NCBI RefSeq assembly: GCF_000205025.1
Contig: NZ_GL883677.1
Location: 62,001-126,000 of the forward strand
Source: Parasutterella excrementihominis YIT 11859
GTDB lineage: Bacteria > Pseudomonadota > Gammaproteobacteria > Burkholderiales > Burkholderiaceae_F
Length of the DNA stretch: 64,000 nucleotides
Direction: 5' to 3'
This document shows positions 46,821 through 55,170 of the stretch, piece by piece (position 1 is the stretch's first letter; each line of letters begins with the position of its first letter). Below the pieces are notes generated by a model. It worked only from the letters and a program-made list of their open reading frames with translations. It was not told the origin of the DNA and did not search any database. The position numbers and the translations under genes were made by a program.

Positions 46821-47938
46821 AAATTTGATCCTTTAGTATCTGCTCGGCGAAAATTCTTCTCCGTCGGATAAGAACCCAGACATTTCAGAGAGGCACAGCC
46901 TTCACGGAAAATCTCCAGCGCTTCTCGAATCTTGGGCTCGCTCATGTTGCCCTCAATGTCGGTGTAGAAGAAATATTCCCACGTTCCGCGCTTAGCAGGG
47001 CGTGAGTCCAGTCTCATCATGGACACACCGAAATCATCGAACGGCTTTAAAGCCTGATAAAGCGAACCGGCTCGATGCGGCACGGAGAAAATCAGGGAGG
47101 TCTTATCTTCCTGCGGATTAGCGGAAGGCTCGGCAGGCTCGCGGCCTAAGATCAGGAAACGCGTACGGTTGGTGTTGGAGTCCTGAATATTGGTCGCCAC
47201 AATCTGCAGCCCGAAAATCTTTGCCGCGACTTCACCGGCAATCGCCGCATAAGCCGGATTCTCGGAAGCCAAACGCGCAGCCTCTCCGTTGCTCTCAGCA
47301 GTCAGTCTTTCTAAAGAAGGCACATTGCGATTGAGCCACTGGACGCATTGTCCGAGAGACTGAGGGTGCGAATAGACGCGAGTGATGCCTTCCATCGTGC
47401 CGGAGCGCGTCATCAAGTTGTGCTGAATCGGAATGGAACATTCGCCTACGATGAAGAGCGATGTCTTCAGCAGATAGTCCATGGTGCGGTTGACCGCCCC
47501 TTCGGTGGAGTTCTCTATCGGAACAATACCGTAGGCGGCATCACCGGACTCAACCTTTCTAAAGACCTCTTCGATACTGCCAGAGGGCATTCCGACCACA
47601 CCGGAGCCGAACTGACGAATCATCGCCTGTTCGCTGAACGTTCCGCGAGGACCGAGGTAAGCCACTTTCAGTTCGGACTCAAGGCCGCGGCAGGCGCACA
47701 TGACCTCACGCCAGATGGCCACTAAAGATTCATTGGGCAGAGGCCCTTCGTTTTTACCGCAGATCTTTTTTAAAACTTCCGCTTCGCGTTCGGGTCGGTA
47801 AACCGGGAGACCGACCCGAGCCTTGATCTCGCCGATTTCTTTGGCGACCTCCGCCCGCTCGTTGAGCAGGCGGACGAGCTCGGAATCGAGCCCGTCGATC
47901 TTATTACGAAGAGGAAGCAGTTCTTCGTTGACAGACAT
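46817..47938 (-). CDS. pheA: bifunctional chorismate mutase/prephenate dehydratase
   Basis: PheA converts chorismate to prephenate and then phenylpyruvate. Residues 1-90 are an AroQ chorismate mutase (LLPLRNKIDGLDSELVRLLNERAEVAKEIGEIK); then comes the dehydratase (VAYLGPRGTFSEQA, catalytic Thr in TNRTRFLIL) and a C-terminal ACT domain for phenylalanine feedback (DSRP in place of ESRP). A longer frame begins at a TTG at 47968 inside serC; the ATG at 47938, ten bases after the serC stop and with an AAGAG site, gives the normal N-terminus (373 residues) and is chosen. Confidence 0.95.
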   Translation of the reverse strand: MSVNEELLPLRNKIDGLDSELVRLLNERAEVAKEIGEIKARVGLPVYRPEREAEVLKKICGKNEGPLPNESLVAIWREVMCACRGLESELKVAYLGPRGTFSEQAMIRQFGSGVVGMPSGSIEEVFRKVESGDAAYGIVPIENSTEGAVNRTMDYLLKTSLFIVGECSIPIQHNLMTRSGTMEGITRVYSHPQSLGQCVQWLNRNVPSLERLTAESNGEAARLASENPAYAAIAGEVAAKIFGLQIVATNIQDSNTNRTRFLILGREPAEPSANPQEDKTSLIFSVPHRAGSLYQALKPFDDFGVSMMRLDSRPAKRGTWEYFFYTDIEGNMSEPKIREALEIFREGCASLKCLGSYPTEKNFRRADTKGSNL

Positions 47939-47948
47939 GGCTCGGCTC

Positions 47949-49016
47949 TTAGCTGTGACGTTCGGCAAAAGCCTTCATGTAATCGGCCAGAGCTTCTGCG
48001 GCTTCCACGCTGACCGCGTTGTAGAGCGAAGCACGCATGCCGCCGACGATTCTATGGCCCTTGATGTTGGCCAGGCCTTTCTGAAGCGCTTCTTCAATGA
48101 AGAGCTGATTGAGCTCTTCGTTCTTCAGATTGAAGACCACGTTCATGCGGGAGCGGGACCGCTTTTCAATGTTGTTGTAGTAGAAACCGTCCGAGTTATC
48201 GATCGCGTCGTAAATCTTCTGACTCTTCAGAATGGAGCGTCTCTCCATTTCCTTGACGCCGCCTTCGGCAAGCAGCCACTTGCAGACCAAGTGCGAAATG
48301 TAGATCGCAAAGGTCGGCGGCGTGTTGTACATCGATTCGAAGTTCGCATAGGTCTGATAGTCGAGCATGGTCGGCGTTGTCGACTCGGCGCGGCCTAAAA
48401 GATCCTTTCGGGCGATCACGACCGTGAGACCGGCTGGACCGAAGTTCTTCTGAGCACCGGCAAAGATCAGACCGTACTTAGAAATATCGACCGGCTGAGA
48501 CAGGAAGTCACTGGACATATCGGCAATCAAGGGAACATTGACTTCCGGGCGATACCAGTAACGAATGCCGTTGACCGTTTCGTTGGAGCAGTAATACAGA
48601 TAAGCAGCGCCGTCGGTGACTGCGAGTTCGTCCTGACGAGGGGCTCTGAGTTCAGTGCAGGCAACTTCGGCAGCCTCGCCGATCTTCTGTGCTTCGTTAA
48701 AAGCTTTGCGGCTCCAAACGCCGTCCACGGCGTAGTTGCCGATTCCGCCCACTGCAAAATTCAGCGGGATCATGGCAAACTGCAGATGACCGCCGCCCTG
48801 AACGAACATGACTTCATATTCTTCGGGAATACCGTAGAGCTCACGAAGCATTTCCACGGTTTCGCGGTAAATGCCCATGAATTCTTTGCTGCGGTGGCTC
48901 ATCTCCAGAATGGAGTATCCGACACCGTGCCAGTCGGTCATTTCCGAGGCTGCCTGTTCAAGCACAGGCAAAGGCATGGCCGAAGGGCCGGCCGCAAAAT
49001 TAAAGATTCTCGTCAT
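47949..49016 (-). CDS. serC: phosphoserine aminotransferase
   Basis: SerC makes phosphoserine from 3-phosphohydroxypyruvate and also serves vitamin B6 synthesis. The start [21 protein letters not shown], the PLP-binding Lys in [19 protein letters not shown] and the final [13 protein letters not shown] region identify it (355 residues). The frame is open for 39 more codons upstream inside gyrA, but the ATG at 49016 follows GAGGAAGAAGAA and gives the usual length. It overlaps the end of gyrA by 17 bases. Confidence 0.96.
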   Translation of the reverse strand: MTRIFNFAAGPSAMPLPVLEQAASEMTDWHGVGYSILEMSHRSKEFMGIYRETVEMLRELYGIPEEYEVMFVQGGGHLQFAMIPLNFAVGGIGNYAVDGVWSRKAFNEAQKIGEAAEVACTELRAPRQDELAVTDGAAYLYYCSNETVNGIRYWYRPEVNVPLIADMSSDFLSQPVDISKYGLIFAGAQKNFGPAGLTVVIARKDLLGRAESTTPTMLDYQTYANFESMYNTPPTFAIYISHLVCKWLLAEGGVKEMERRSILKSQKIYDAIDNSDGFYYNNIEKRSRSRMNVVFNLKNEELNQLFIEEALQKGLANIKGHRIVGGMRASLYNAVSVEAAEALADYMKAFAERHS

Positions 49017-51867
49017 TTTCTTCTTCCTTGAGGATGGCCTCGTCTTTTGCTTCGAGTTCGGCTTCTTCTGCCTCCGTTTCCGAGACCACTTCGACTTCAA
49101 CCGCTGCATTATCGGAAGCATTGTCTCCGTCATCGTTTTCGGTCACGCGCTCAAGACCTACGAGCTTGGTGCCTTCTTCCATCGAGATGAGTGTCACGCC
49201 CTGAGTGTTGCGGCCGAGGACGCGGATCTCGTTGACACGGGTACGAACCAGCTTGCCGGTAGAGGTCAGCAGAATGATTTCGTCGTTTTCTTTTACGAGG
49301 AGTGCGGAAACGACCTTGCCGTTTCTCTCGGTCGTCTGGATCGAAATAATGCCCTTCGTGCCGCGGCCGTGGCGTGTGTACTCAGCCAGCGGAGAACGTT
49401 TGCCGTAGCCGAACTCAGTAGCGGTCAGAACCGTCACGTCTTCGTCATCGCCGCAGACCAGCATGGAAATGACCTTCTGGCCTTCATCGAGTCTCATACC
49501 GCGAACGCCGGTTGCGGCACGGCCCATGGCGCGAACTTCATCTTCGGAGAAGCGGACAACTTTGCCGTTGTCGCTAAAGAGCATGACATCATGCTTGCCG
49601 TCGGTCACGGCAGCACCGACCAGAACGTCGCCTTCAAGCAGATTGATGGCGTTGATACCGGCTCTTCTCTGGTTCTTGAAGTCGCCGATCGGTGTCTTCT
49701 TGACCGTACCGTCAGCAGTGGCCATGAAGATATAGAGATCTTTGGCGTAATCCTCATCGGAGATCGGCAGAACGGCAGTGACTTTTTCGTCATCCGTGAG
49801 TTCAAGCATATTGACGATCGGACGACCCTTGGAAGAGGAAGAGCCCTCGGGCACATCCCAAACGTTGAGCCAGTGCAGACGGCCCTTGTTGGTGAAGCAC
49901 AGCAGCACGTCGTGCGTTGTAGCCACAAACAGCTGATTAATAATGTCGCCTTCCTTCATTTGGGCGGCGCGTTTACCCTGACCGCCGCGTTTCTGAGCGC
50001 GGTATTCGATCGAAGCCTGGCTCTTGATGTAGCCGGTATCCGTCAGGGTTACGACCATTTCTCTCAGCGGGATCAGGTCTTTTGTCTTGACGTTTTCTGC
50101 ATTGGCAACAATCTGAGTCTTTCTTTCGTCGCCGAATTCGGCTGCAACGGTTTCAAGGCTGTCGGCAATGATCGCGGTGACGCGTTCGGGCTTCGCCAGA
50201 ATGTCGGTCAAATCAATAATAGTGTCCACGAGTTCTTTATATTCTGCGTGAATCTTTTCCTGTTCCAAGCCGGTCAGGCTCTGCAGGCGCATCTGAAGAA
50301 TGTTCTTAGCCTGCATGGAACTTAAGCGGTAGGTTTCCTGATCCGTGAGGCCGAGCGTCATGTCTTCGTCTTCGGGGCGCAGGAATTTCTTATCAAGGTT
50401 GGCGCGCTTGATCATCTCGGCGGCTTCATGAGCCGGCCATTCGCGCTCCAGCAGTCTTTCCTCGGCAATCTTGGCGTTGGCAGAAGTACGGATGATGTTG
50501 ATGAAGTCATCAAGGTTCGCCAGCGCGATTGCCTGACCTTCAACCAGGTACACGCGGGCGCGAGCTTTATCGCGGCGGAACATCGTGACGCGAGTCACGA
50601 CTTCACGGCGGAAGCTTAAGAACTCAACTAGGATTTCTTTGATGTTGAGCTGTTTCGGCTGGCCGTTGACAAGCGCCACTAGGTTGATACCGAAGCTGTC
50701 CTGCAGCTGGGTGTTCTTATAAAGAAGGTTCAGAACGACATTGGCATTGGCGCCGCGCTTCAGTTCGATCACGCCGCGCATACCGTTCTTATCGGATTCG
50801 TCGCGAACGAAGGACATGCCGTCAATTTTCTTTTCAGCGACGAGCTGAGCGATCTTCTCAAGGAGCAGACGCTTGTTGACCTGATACGGAATCTCGTCGA
50901 TGATGATAGATTCGCGGTTGCCGTTGTCCCATTCTTCAATGTGGGTCTTGGCACGAATAATCGCTTTGCCTCGGCCGGTGCGATAGGCCTCATGGACATC
51001 GGACAAACCGTAAAGAATGCCGCCTGTGGGGAAGTCCGGAGCCGGCATGACTTTAATAATTTCGTCGATGGTGCATTCAGGGTTACGAAGCACCAGCAAG
51101 CAGGCGTTCACGGTTTCACGCAGGTTGTGCGGAGGAATGTTCGTTGCCATACCGACCGCGATACCGGCGGAGCCGTTGATCAGAAGCTCTGGGAACACTG
51201 TCGGAAGAACGGTCGGCTCTTTCTGCGTGCCGTCGTAGTTCGGAGCGAAATCAACTGCGTCTTCATCCAGACCGCGGAGCATTTCGGAAGAAAGCTTCTT
51301 CAAACGAACTTCGGTGTAACGCATAGCAGCGGCGCCGTCACCGTCGACAGAACCGAAGTTGCCCTGGCCGTCGACCAACGGATAACGCATGGAAAAGTCC
51401 TGAGCCATACGAACGATTGTTTCGTAAGCTGCGGCATCACCGTGAGGATGGTACTTACCGATCACGTCACCGACCACACGAGCAGACTTCTTATGCTGTG
51501 TGTTCCACATGTTGTTCAATTCGAACATCGCGAAGAGCACACGACGGTGAACGGGTTTTAAACCGTCACGCACGTCGGGCAGTGCTCGGCCCATGATCAC
51601 GCTCATCGCGTAATCAAGGTAGGAGCGCTTCATTTCATCTTCCAGAGAAATCGGCTCGGCCTTATTTACCTGCTGGCGAATGAGATTCCAGTCAGGCGTG
51701 TTCTCGCGGCGGCTGCGGGAGCGACTTTTCTTTTTCTCGCCCTCGCCGGCGTCGCCGGACTCTTCAGCCTGATTCTCGGGTGTCTCAGAACCGGTCTCAT
51801 CAGAGATGTCCTGCTCCTGCTCTTCTTTGTCTTTTTCGTTTTCGTTGTTGTGGTCGTTGTCAGCCAT
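49000..51867 (-). CDS. gyrA: DNA gyrase subunit A with an N-terminal extension
   Basis: GyrA breaks and rejoins DNA in the gyrase tetramer. The catalytic Tyr lies in [10 protein letters not shown] (near residue 183), and the C-terminal beta-pinwheel contains the GyrA box QRRGGKG variant KRGGQGK. At 955 residues it is about 80 longer than E. coli GyrA: residues 1-62 form an extension, first acidic (Asp/Glu/Asn) then basic ([10 protein letters not shown]), before the usual [18 protein letters not shown]. The C-terminus is an acidic tail. Positions equal to E. coli Ser83 and Asp87 are Ala145 and Glu149. The ATG follows AAGGA. It begins the leftward series reaching ihfB. Confidence 0.96.
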   Translation of the reverse strand: MADNDHNNENEKDKEEQEQDISDETGSETPENQAEESGDAGEGEKKKSRSRSRRENTPDWNLIRQQVNKAEPISLEDEMKRSYLDYAMSVIMGRALPDVRDGLKPVHRRVLFAMFELNNMWNTQHKKSARVVGDVIGKYHPHGDAAAYETIVRMAQDFSMRYPLVDGQGNFGSVDGDGAAAMRYTEVRLKKLSSEMLRGLDEDAVDFAPNYDGTQKEPTVLPTVFPELLINGSAGIAVGMATNIPPHNLRETVNACLLVLRNPECTIDEIIKVMPAPDFPTGGILYGLSDVHEAYRTGRGKAIIRAKTHIEEWDNGNRESIIIDEIPYQVNKRLLLEKIAQLVAEKKIDGMSFVRDESDKNGMRGVIELKRGANANVVLNLLYKNTQLQDSFGINLVALVNGQPKQLNIKEILVEFLSFRREVVTRVTMFRRDKARARVYLVEGQAIALANLDDFINIIRTSANAKIAEERLLEREWPAHEAAEMIKRANLDKKFLRPEDEDMTLGLTDQETYRLSSMQAKNILQMRLQSLTGLEQEKIHAEYKELVDTIIDLTDILAKPERVTAIIADSLETVAAEFGDERKTQIVANAENVKTKDLIPLREMVVTLTDTGYIKSQASIEYRAQKRGGQGKRAAQMKEGDIINQLFVATTHDVLLCFTNKGRLHWLNVWDVPEGSSSSKGRPIVNMLELTDDEKVTAVLPISDEDYAKDLYIFMATADGTVKKTPIGDFKNQRRAGINAINLLEGDVLVGAAVTDGKHDVMLFSDNGKVVRFSEDEVRAMGRAATGVRGMRLDEGQKVISMLVCGDDEDVTVLTATEFGYGKRSPLAEYTRHGRGTKGIISIQTTERNGKVVSALLVKENDEIILLTSTGKLVRTRVNEIRVLGRNTQGVTLISMEEGTKLVGLERVTENDDGDNASDNAAVEVEVVSETEAEEAELEAKDEAILKEEENDENL

Positions 51868-51981
51868 CTAACAAATCCTTCTTAATGCGTCCGGGCTAAC
51901 GGACTGTAAAAATAACCCGTCAATTTTAGTGGACTTAACAGCTCTGTGCCTCAAAACGCTTATAAATCGTTTTTAGTGTGC

Positions 51982-52002
51982 TATCGTAATCCGATACTAT
52001 CG
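51982..52002 (+). promoter_or_regulatory. probable operator of the HigA-like gene
   Basis: TATCG (51982-51986) and CGATA (51992-51996) form an inverted pair, and a second TATCG follows at 51998-52002, just before the ribosome binding site. HigA antitoxins usually repress their own promoter through such short dyads. Confidence 0.45.
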
Positions 52003-52014
52003 AGAGGCGTTACT

Positions 52015-52314
52015 ATGAAAAATCTGGAAGCATTGCACCCCGGCATGGTTCTCAAGACCATGTTTCTTGAGCCTCTAAAACTTTCCGTTTACCGAGTCGC
52101 AAAAGACATTCACGTTCCTCAGACGCGCCTGAGTCAAATTATTGCCGGAGAGCGCGCTATTACACCGGACACTGCGCTGCGGCTTTCGAAATACTTCGGC
52201 CTAGAAGAAATCTTTTGGCTCGAGCTGCAGGCGGTCTATGATTTGGCAAAGCAAAAGGCACTAATGAAGGAAGAGTTGGACGCCATTCAGCCGTTTCAAC
52301 CGAAAAACCTCTAA
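52015..52314 (+). CDS. higA: HigA-family antitoxin-like HTH protein, orphan
   Basis: The 99-residue protein matches HigA/VapI: LHPGMVLKTMFLEPLKLSVYRVAKDIHVPQTRLSQIIAGERAITPDTALRLSKYFG followed by FWLELQAVYDLA is the complete family pattern, in pieces, with the HTH in the first half. A longer frame opens at a GTG at 51946, but the ATG at 52015 follows GAGAGG and begins the family sequence. No HigB toxin is present: gyrA lies divergently upstream and an amidohydrolase gene starts 19 bases downstream. It may be a solitary regulator or the survivor of a lost pair. Confidence 0.85.
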   Translation: MKNLEALHPGMVLKTMFLEPLKLSVYRVAKDIHVPQTRLSQIIAGERAITPDTALRLSKYFGLEEIFWLELQAVYDLAKQKALMKEELDAIQPFQPKNL

Positions 52315-52333
52315 TTTCTAATAGGAGAAGAAT

Positions 52334-53674
52334 ATGCAGACCGAAAAACTCCTTCTTCCCCGCTGGATCATTCCGCTTGAGGGCGACACTGAAGTTCTGG
52401 AGAACTATGGCCTGGCGATTGAAAACGGAAGAATTGCCGCGCTGATCCCGCCTGCAGATCTCAAGAACGTTGAAGCCAAAGAAGTCTTTGAGCTCCCCGA
52501 TAACGTGGTTATGCCAGGCTTTGTGAACTGCCATACCCATGCTTCCATGAATCTTCTCCGCTGCGTGGGCCCTGATCTCACAACGCCGAACTGGCTCACC
52601 AAATGCATTTGGCCCATTGAAGGGCAGCTGATGAGTCCGGAATTCGTCTATGACGGTGCCCTGCTCGGAGGCGCTGAAATGCTCCGAGGAGGTACAACGA
52701 CGTGCCATGACATGTATTTCTTCCCGGATTCTGCTGCCAAAGCGCTGAGAGAAGTCGGACTGCGTGTCGTTCAGGGTGCGTTTGTAATCAAGTACCCGAA
52801 TGCTGAGTACAAAGGAGAAGAAGATGCTTTTGGGGGCGCCCGAGCACTCGCTGCACGTCACAAAGACGATCCCGGCCTTTCTATCAATATTGCACCGCAT
52901 GCTCCCTATTCCGTCACTGCGGAAGCTTTGCAGGCATCCATGCGGTTAGCCGAAGAGCTGGACACAACCTGGCAGATTCATCTCTCCGAGACCGAAGAAG
53001 AAAGACAGAACGCCATAAAAGAATTCGGGTGCTCTCCGGTGGAATATTTGGCCAAATTAGGCTGCCTGAATGAACGGACGATTGCCGTGCACTGTGTTGC
53101 TCTTTCCGACCGCGACATCGGACTGCTCGCCGAAAGCGGCGCATCCGTCGTCCACTGTCCCGTGAGCAATATGCGGCTCGGCTGCGGCGCAAGTCCCGTC
53201 GTCAAACTTTTAAAGGGCGGCATCAACGTTGCCTTGGGAACCGACGGTGCAGCGAGCGCCTGCTCTCTGAGCATGTTCGAGCAAATGCGGACGGCAGGTC
53301 TCATCGCTAAGGGATTTTCTCAAGACCCGACGGAGCTCACGGTCAATCAAATTATTCGTATGGCAACAATAAACGGAGCTAACGCGTTAAAATTGCATTG
53401 TGACGTGGGCTCCCTTGCAGTTGGGAAGCTCGCGGACCTAGCCGTCATTGACATGTCACAGCTTGTAACTATGCCCGTTTTGGATGTGTTATCAAACGTT
53501 ATTTACGCGGTTGAAGCACAATGCGTACATCAGGTTTGGGTGAGCGGTTCCCTTGTTGCAAATATACAACAGGAAAAATTACTTAGGCCTGATCGGGGCA
53601 AGTTACTTACAAAAAGTAATATCATGTCGTGGCAGAATAGGGTGTGTGAGATACTACGGGACGATTTTAATTAG
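52334..53674 (+). CDS. mtaD: amidohydrolase, 5-methylthioadenosine/S-adenosylhomocysteine deaminase type (TRZ/ATZ family)
   Basis: This metal-dependent deaminase of the cytosine deaminase-like amidohydrolase group has HTH at residues 67-69 (GFVNCHTHASMN), then His in IAPHAPYSVT, His in AVHCVALS and the catalytic Asp in LGTDGAASA. These match MtaD/SAH deaminases, which convert S-adenosylhomocysteine or methylthioadenosine to the inosine forms; related members act on other aminopurines or triazines, so the substrate is provisional. The ATG follows AGGAGAAGA. The HigA-like gene is just upstream and may be cotranscribed. Confidence 0.82.
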   Translation: MQTEKLLLPRWIIPLEGDTEVLENYGLAIENGRIAALIPPADLKNVEAKEVFELPDNVVMPGFVNCHTHASMNLLRCVGPDLTTPNWLTKCIWPIEGQLMSPEFVYDGALLGGAEMLRGGTTTCHDMYFFPDSAAKALREVGLRVVQGAFVIKYPNAEYKGEEDAFGGARALAARHKDDPGLSINIAPHAPYSVTAEALQASMRLAEELDTTWQIHLSETEEERQNAIKEFGCSPVEYLAKLGCLNERTIAVHCVALSDRDIGLLAESGASVVHCPVSNMRLGCGASPVVKLLKGGINVALGTDGAASACSLSMFEQMRTAGLIAKGFSQDPTELTVNQIIRMATINGANALKLHCDVGSLAVGKLADLAVIDMSQLVTMPVLDVLSNVIYAVEAQCVHQVWVSGSLVANIQQEKLLRPDRGKLLTKSNIMSWQNRVCEILRDDFN

Positions 53675-53763
53675 CGGACCGGTGGTTATACACTCGGAAT
53701 GCATAGCGGCCGATCCCTGAATTTGCCGTATGTTGTGTGGTTTTACTGCATCAAAAGAGGAAA

Positions 53764-54402
53764 ATGATGAATACAAAGACAAAATTCGGAATGCTTATCG
53801 CTTCTGTAGCGTTAGCTGCTTCCGGTGCTGTTTGCGCAGCTGATGCCCCTGCTAATCCTTATGTTCAGGCAGCCGGCCAAACATTGATGACTAATTTCGG
53901 CCTGTGCGTCCGCACCGGCTATTGGACTCCTGCTCTGGCAGAAGCCCAGGGCGCTCTTGGCCAGAACTGCCAGTGCGACACAGACATTATTAAGTGCGAA
54001 GCCGGCGCAGAAAGAGTTACTCTTTCTGCCGACACACTCTTCGCCTTCAACAAAGCCGTTCTGAAACCCGAAGGCATCGCCAAGTTGACAAAACTCACAA
54101 GCCGTATGTCCGGCTTGACACTTGACGTTGTCATGATCAATGGCTACGCCGACCGTATCGGCGGTGCTGCCTACAACCAGAAACTGTCTCAGCGTCGTGC
54201 AGACGCCGTCAAGACTTTCTTGGCTGAACACGGCGTTCCTGCTGCTCGTATCCACGCCGAAGGCAAAGGCCAGGCTGACCCTGTCGTCAACTGCCCGAAT
54301 CCTTCTGCTAAGGGCGAAATCAAGACATTCAAACAGTTGATCGAATGCCTGCAGCCGAACCGTCGTGCCGTTATCGAAGTTAAGGGCACACGCAACAAGT
54401 AA
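53764..54402 (+). CDS. OmpA-family outer membrane/peptidoglycan-binding protein
   Basis: The protein (213 residues) has a signal peptide (KTKFGMLIASVALAASGAVC, cut likely after A-V-C-A), a short Cys-containing region and a C-terminal OmpA-like domain (VTLSADTLFAFNKAVLKPEG, VVMINGYADRIGGAAYNQKLSQRRADAV, IHAEGKGQADPV) that binds diaminopimelate in peptidoglycan. The ATG at 53764, with a second at 53767, follows AGAGGAAA. In Burkholderiales such a gene often lies near gyrA, ubiG and gph; here gph follows directly without ubiG. Confidence 0.88.
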   Translation: MMNTKTKFGMLIASVALAASGAVCAADAPANPYVQAAGQTLMTNFGLCVRTGYWTPALAEAQGALGQNCQCDTDIIKCEAGAERVTLSADTLFAFNKAVLKPEGIAKLTKLTSRMSGLTLDVVMINGYADRIGGAAYNQKLSQRRADAVKTFLAEHGVPAARIHAEGKGQADPVVNCPNPSAKGEIKTFKQLIECLQPNRRAVIEVKGTRNK

Positions 54403-54423
54403 TCTATTGCATTAACTTGTGAA

Positions 54424-54454
54424 AAAGGGGTCGTTTGCGACCCCTTTCTTTTTG
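54424..54454 (+). terminator. rho-independent terminator after the OmpA-family gene
   Basis: Perfect ten-base arms AAAGGGGTCG (54424-54433) and CGACCCCTTT (54438-54447), TTTG loop, are followed by CTTTTTG. It ends three bases before the gph start. Confidence 0.9.
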
Positions 54455-54456
54455 TC

Positions 54457-55116
54457 ATGACCGAACATCCCAACGTTTATTTATTTGATCTTGACGGCAC
54501 ATTGCTGGATTCTGCGCCGGATCTAGCGGCAGCGGCTAATCATCTTCGAGAAGTCCGAGGTTTGACGCCCCTCCCCTTTGAGACGCTTCGCAAAACCGCA
54601 TCCAGCGGCGCACGAGGCCTTCTTGGTGCGGCTTTCGGCATCCACCCGGATGATCCTGGCTACGCTGAAATGGTCAAAGAGTTTTTGGACTATTACGAAG
54701 CCCATATGGCGGAGCACTCTCATCTTTTTGAAGGCGTTCCGAAAATGATTGACAACATCAAAGCTCAAGGAGCAAGCTGGGGCATCATTACCAACAAGCA
54801 CGCCCGCTTTGTTCATCCTTTAATCAAATTCCATAAGCTCGAACCAGCTGTGGTCGTGTGCGGGGACACGCTCAAAGTTTCCAAACCGAACCCCGAACCG
54901 ATTCTTTTTGCTCTGAAAAGCATTGACGCGAAAGCTTCTGAGGCCATTTATGCCGGCGACGACAAACGAGATATTGATGCAGCCAACGAAGCTAACGTTT
55001 TCTCGGTTGCCGTGAAATGGGGATATCTCGGTTCACCGCAGCCTGTCGAGCTGTGGGGCGCAGATCTCATTGTGCACAATCCGAGCGAAATTTTAGAGAT
55101 CAAGCTTACAAAGTAG
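54457..55116 (+). CDS. gph: phosphoglycolate phosphatase-like HAD hydrolase
   Basis: The 219-residue protein is a HAD-superfamily phosphatase. Motif I is DLDGTLLDS (Asp nucleophile), motif II the Thr in GIITNKHARF, motif III the Lys of SKPNPEP and motif IV GDDKRDIDAA. The cap position and length match Gph, which removes 2-phosphoglycolate formed in DNA repair, although related family members act on other small phosphates. It begins immediately after the terminator of the OmpA-family gene. Confidence 0.85.
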   Translation: MTEHPNVYLFDLDGTLLDSAPDLAAAANHLREVRGLTPLPFETLRKTASSGARGLLGAAFGIHPDDPGYAEMVKEFLDYYEAHMAEHSHLFEGVPKMIDNIKAQGASWGIITNKHARFVHPLIKFHKLEPAVVVCGDTLKVSKPNPEPILFALKSIDAKASEAIYAGDDKRDIDAANEANVFSVAVKWGYLGSPQPVELWGADLIVHNPSEILEIKLTK

Positions 55117-55170
55117 TCATACTTTTGCCTATGTCGGAAGTCTTTTTATTCCGCTAAGCGAGGGAACGAT

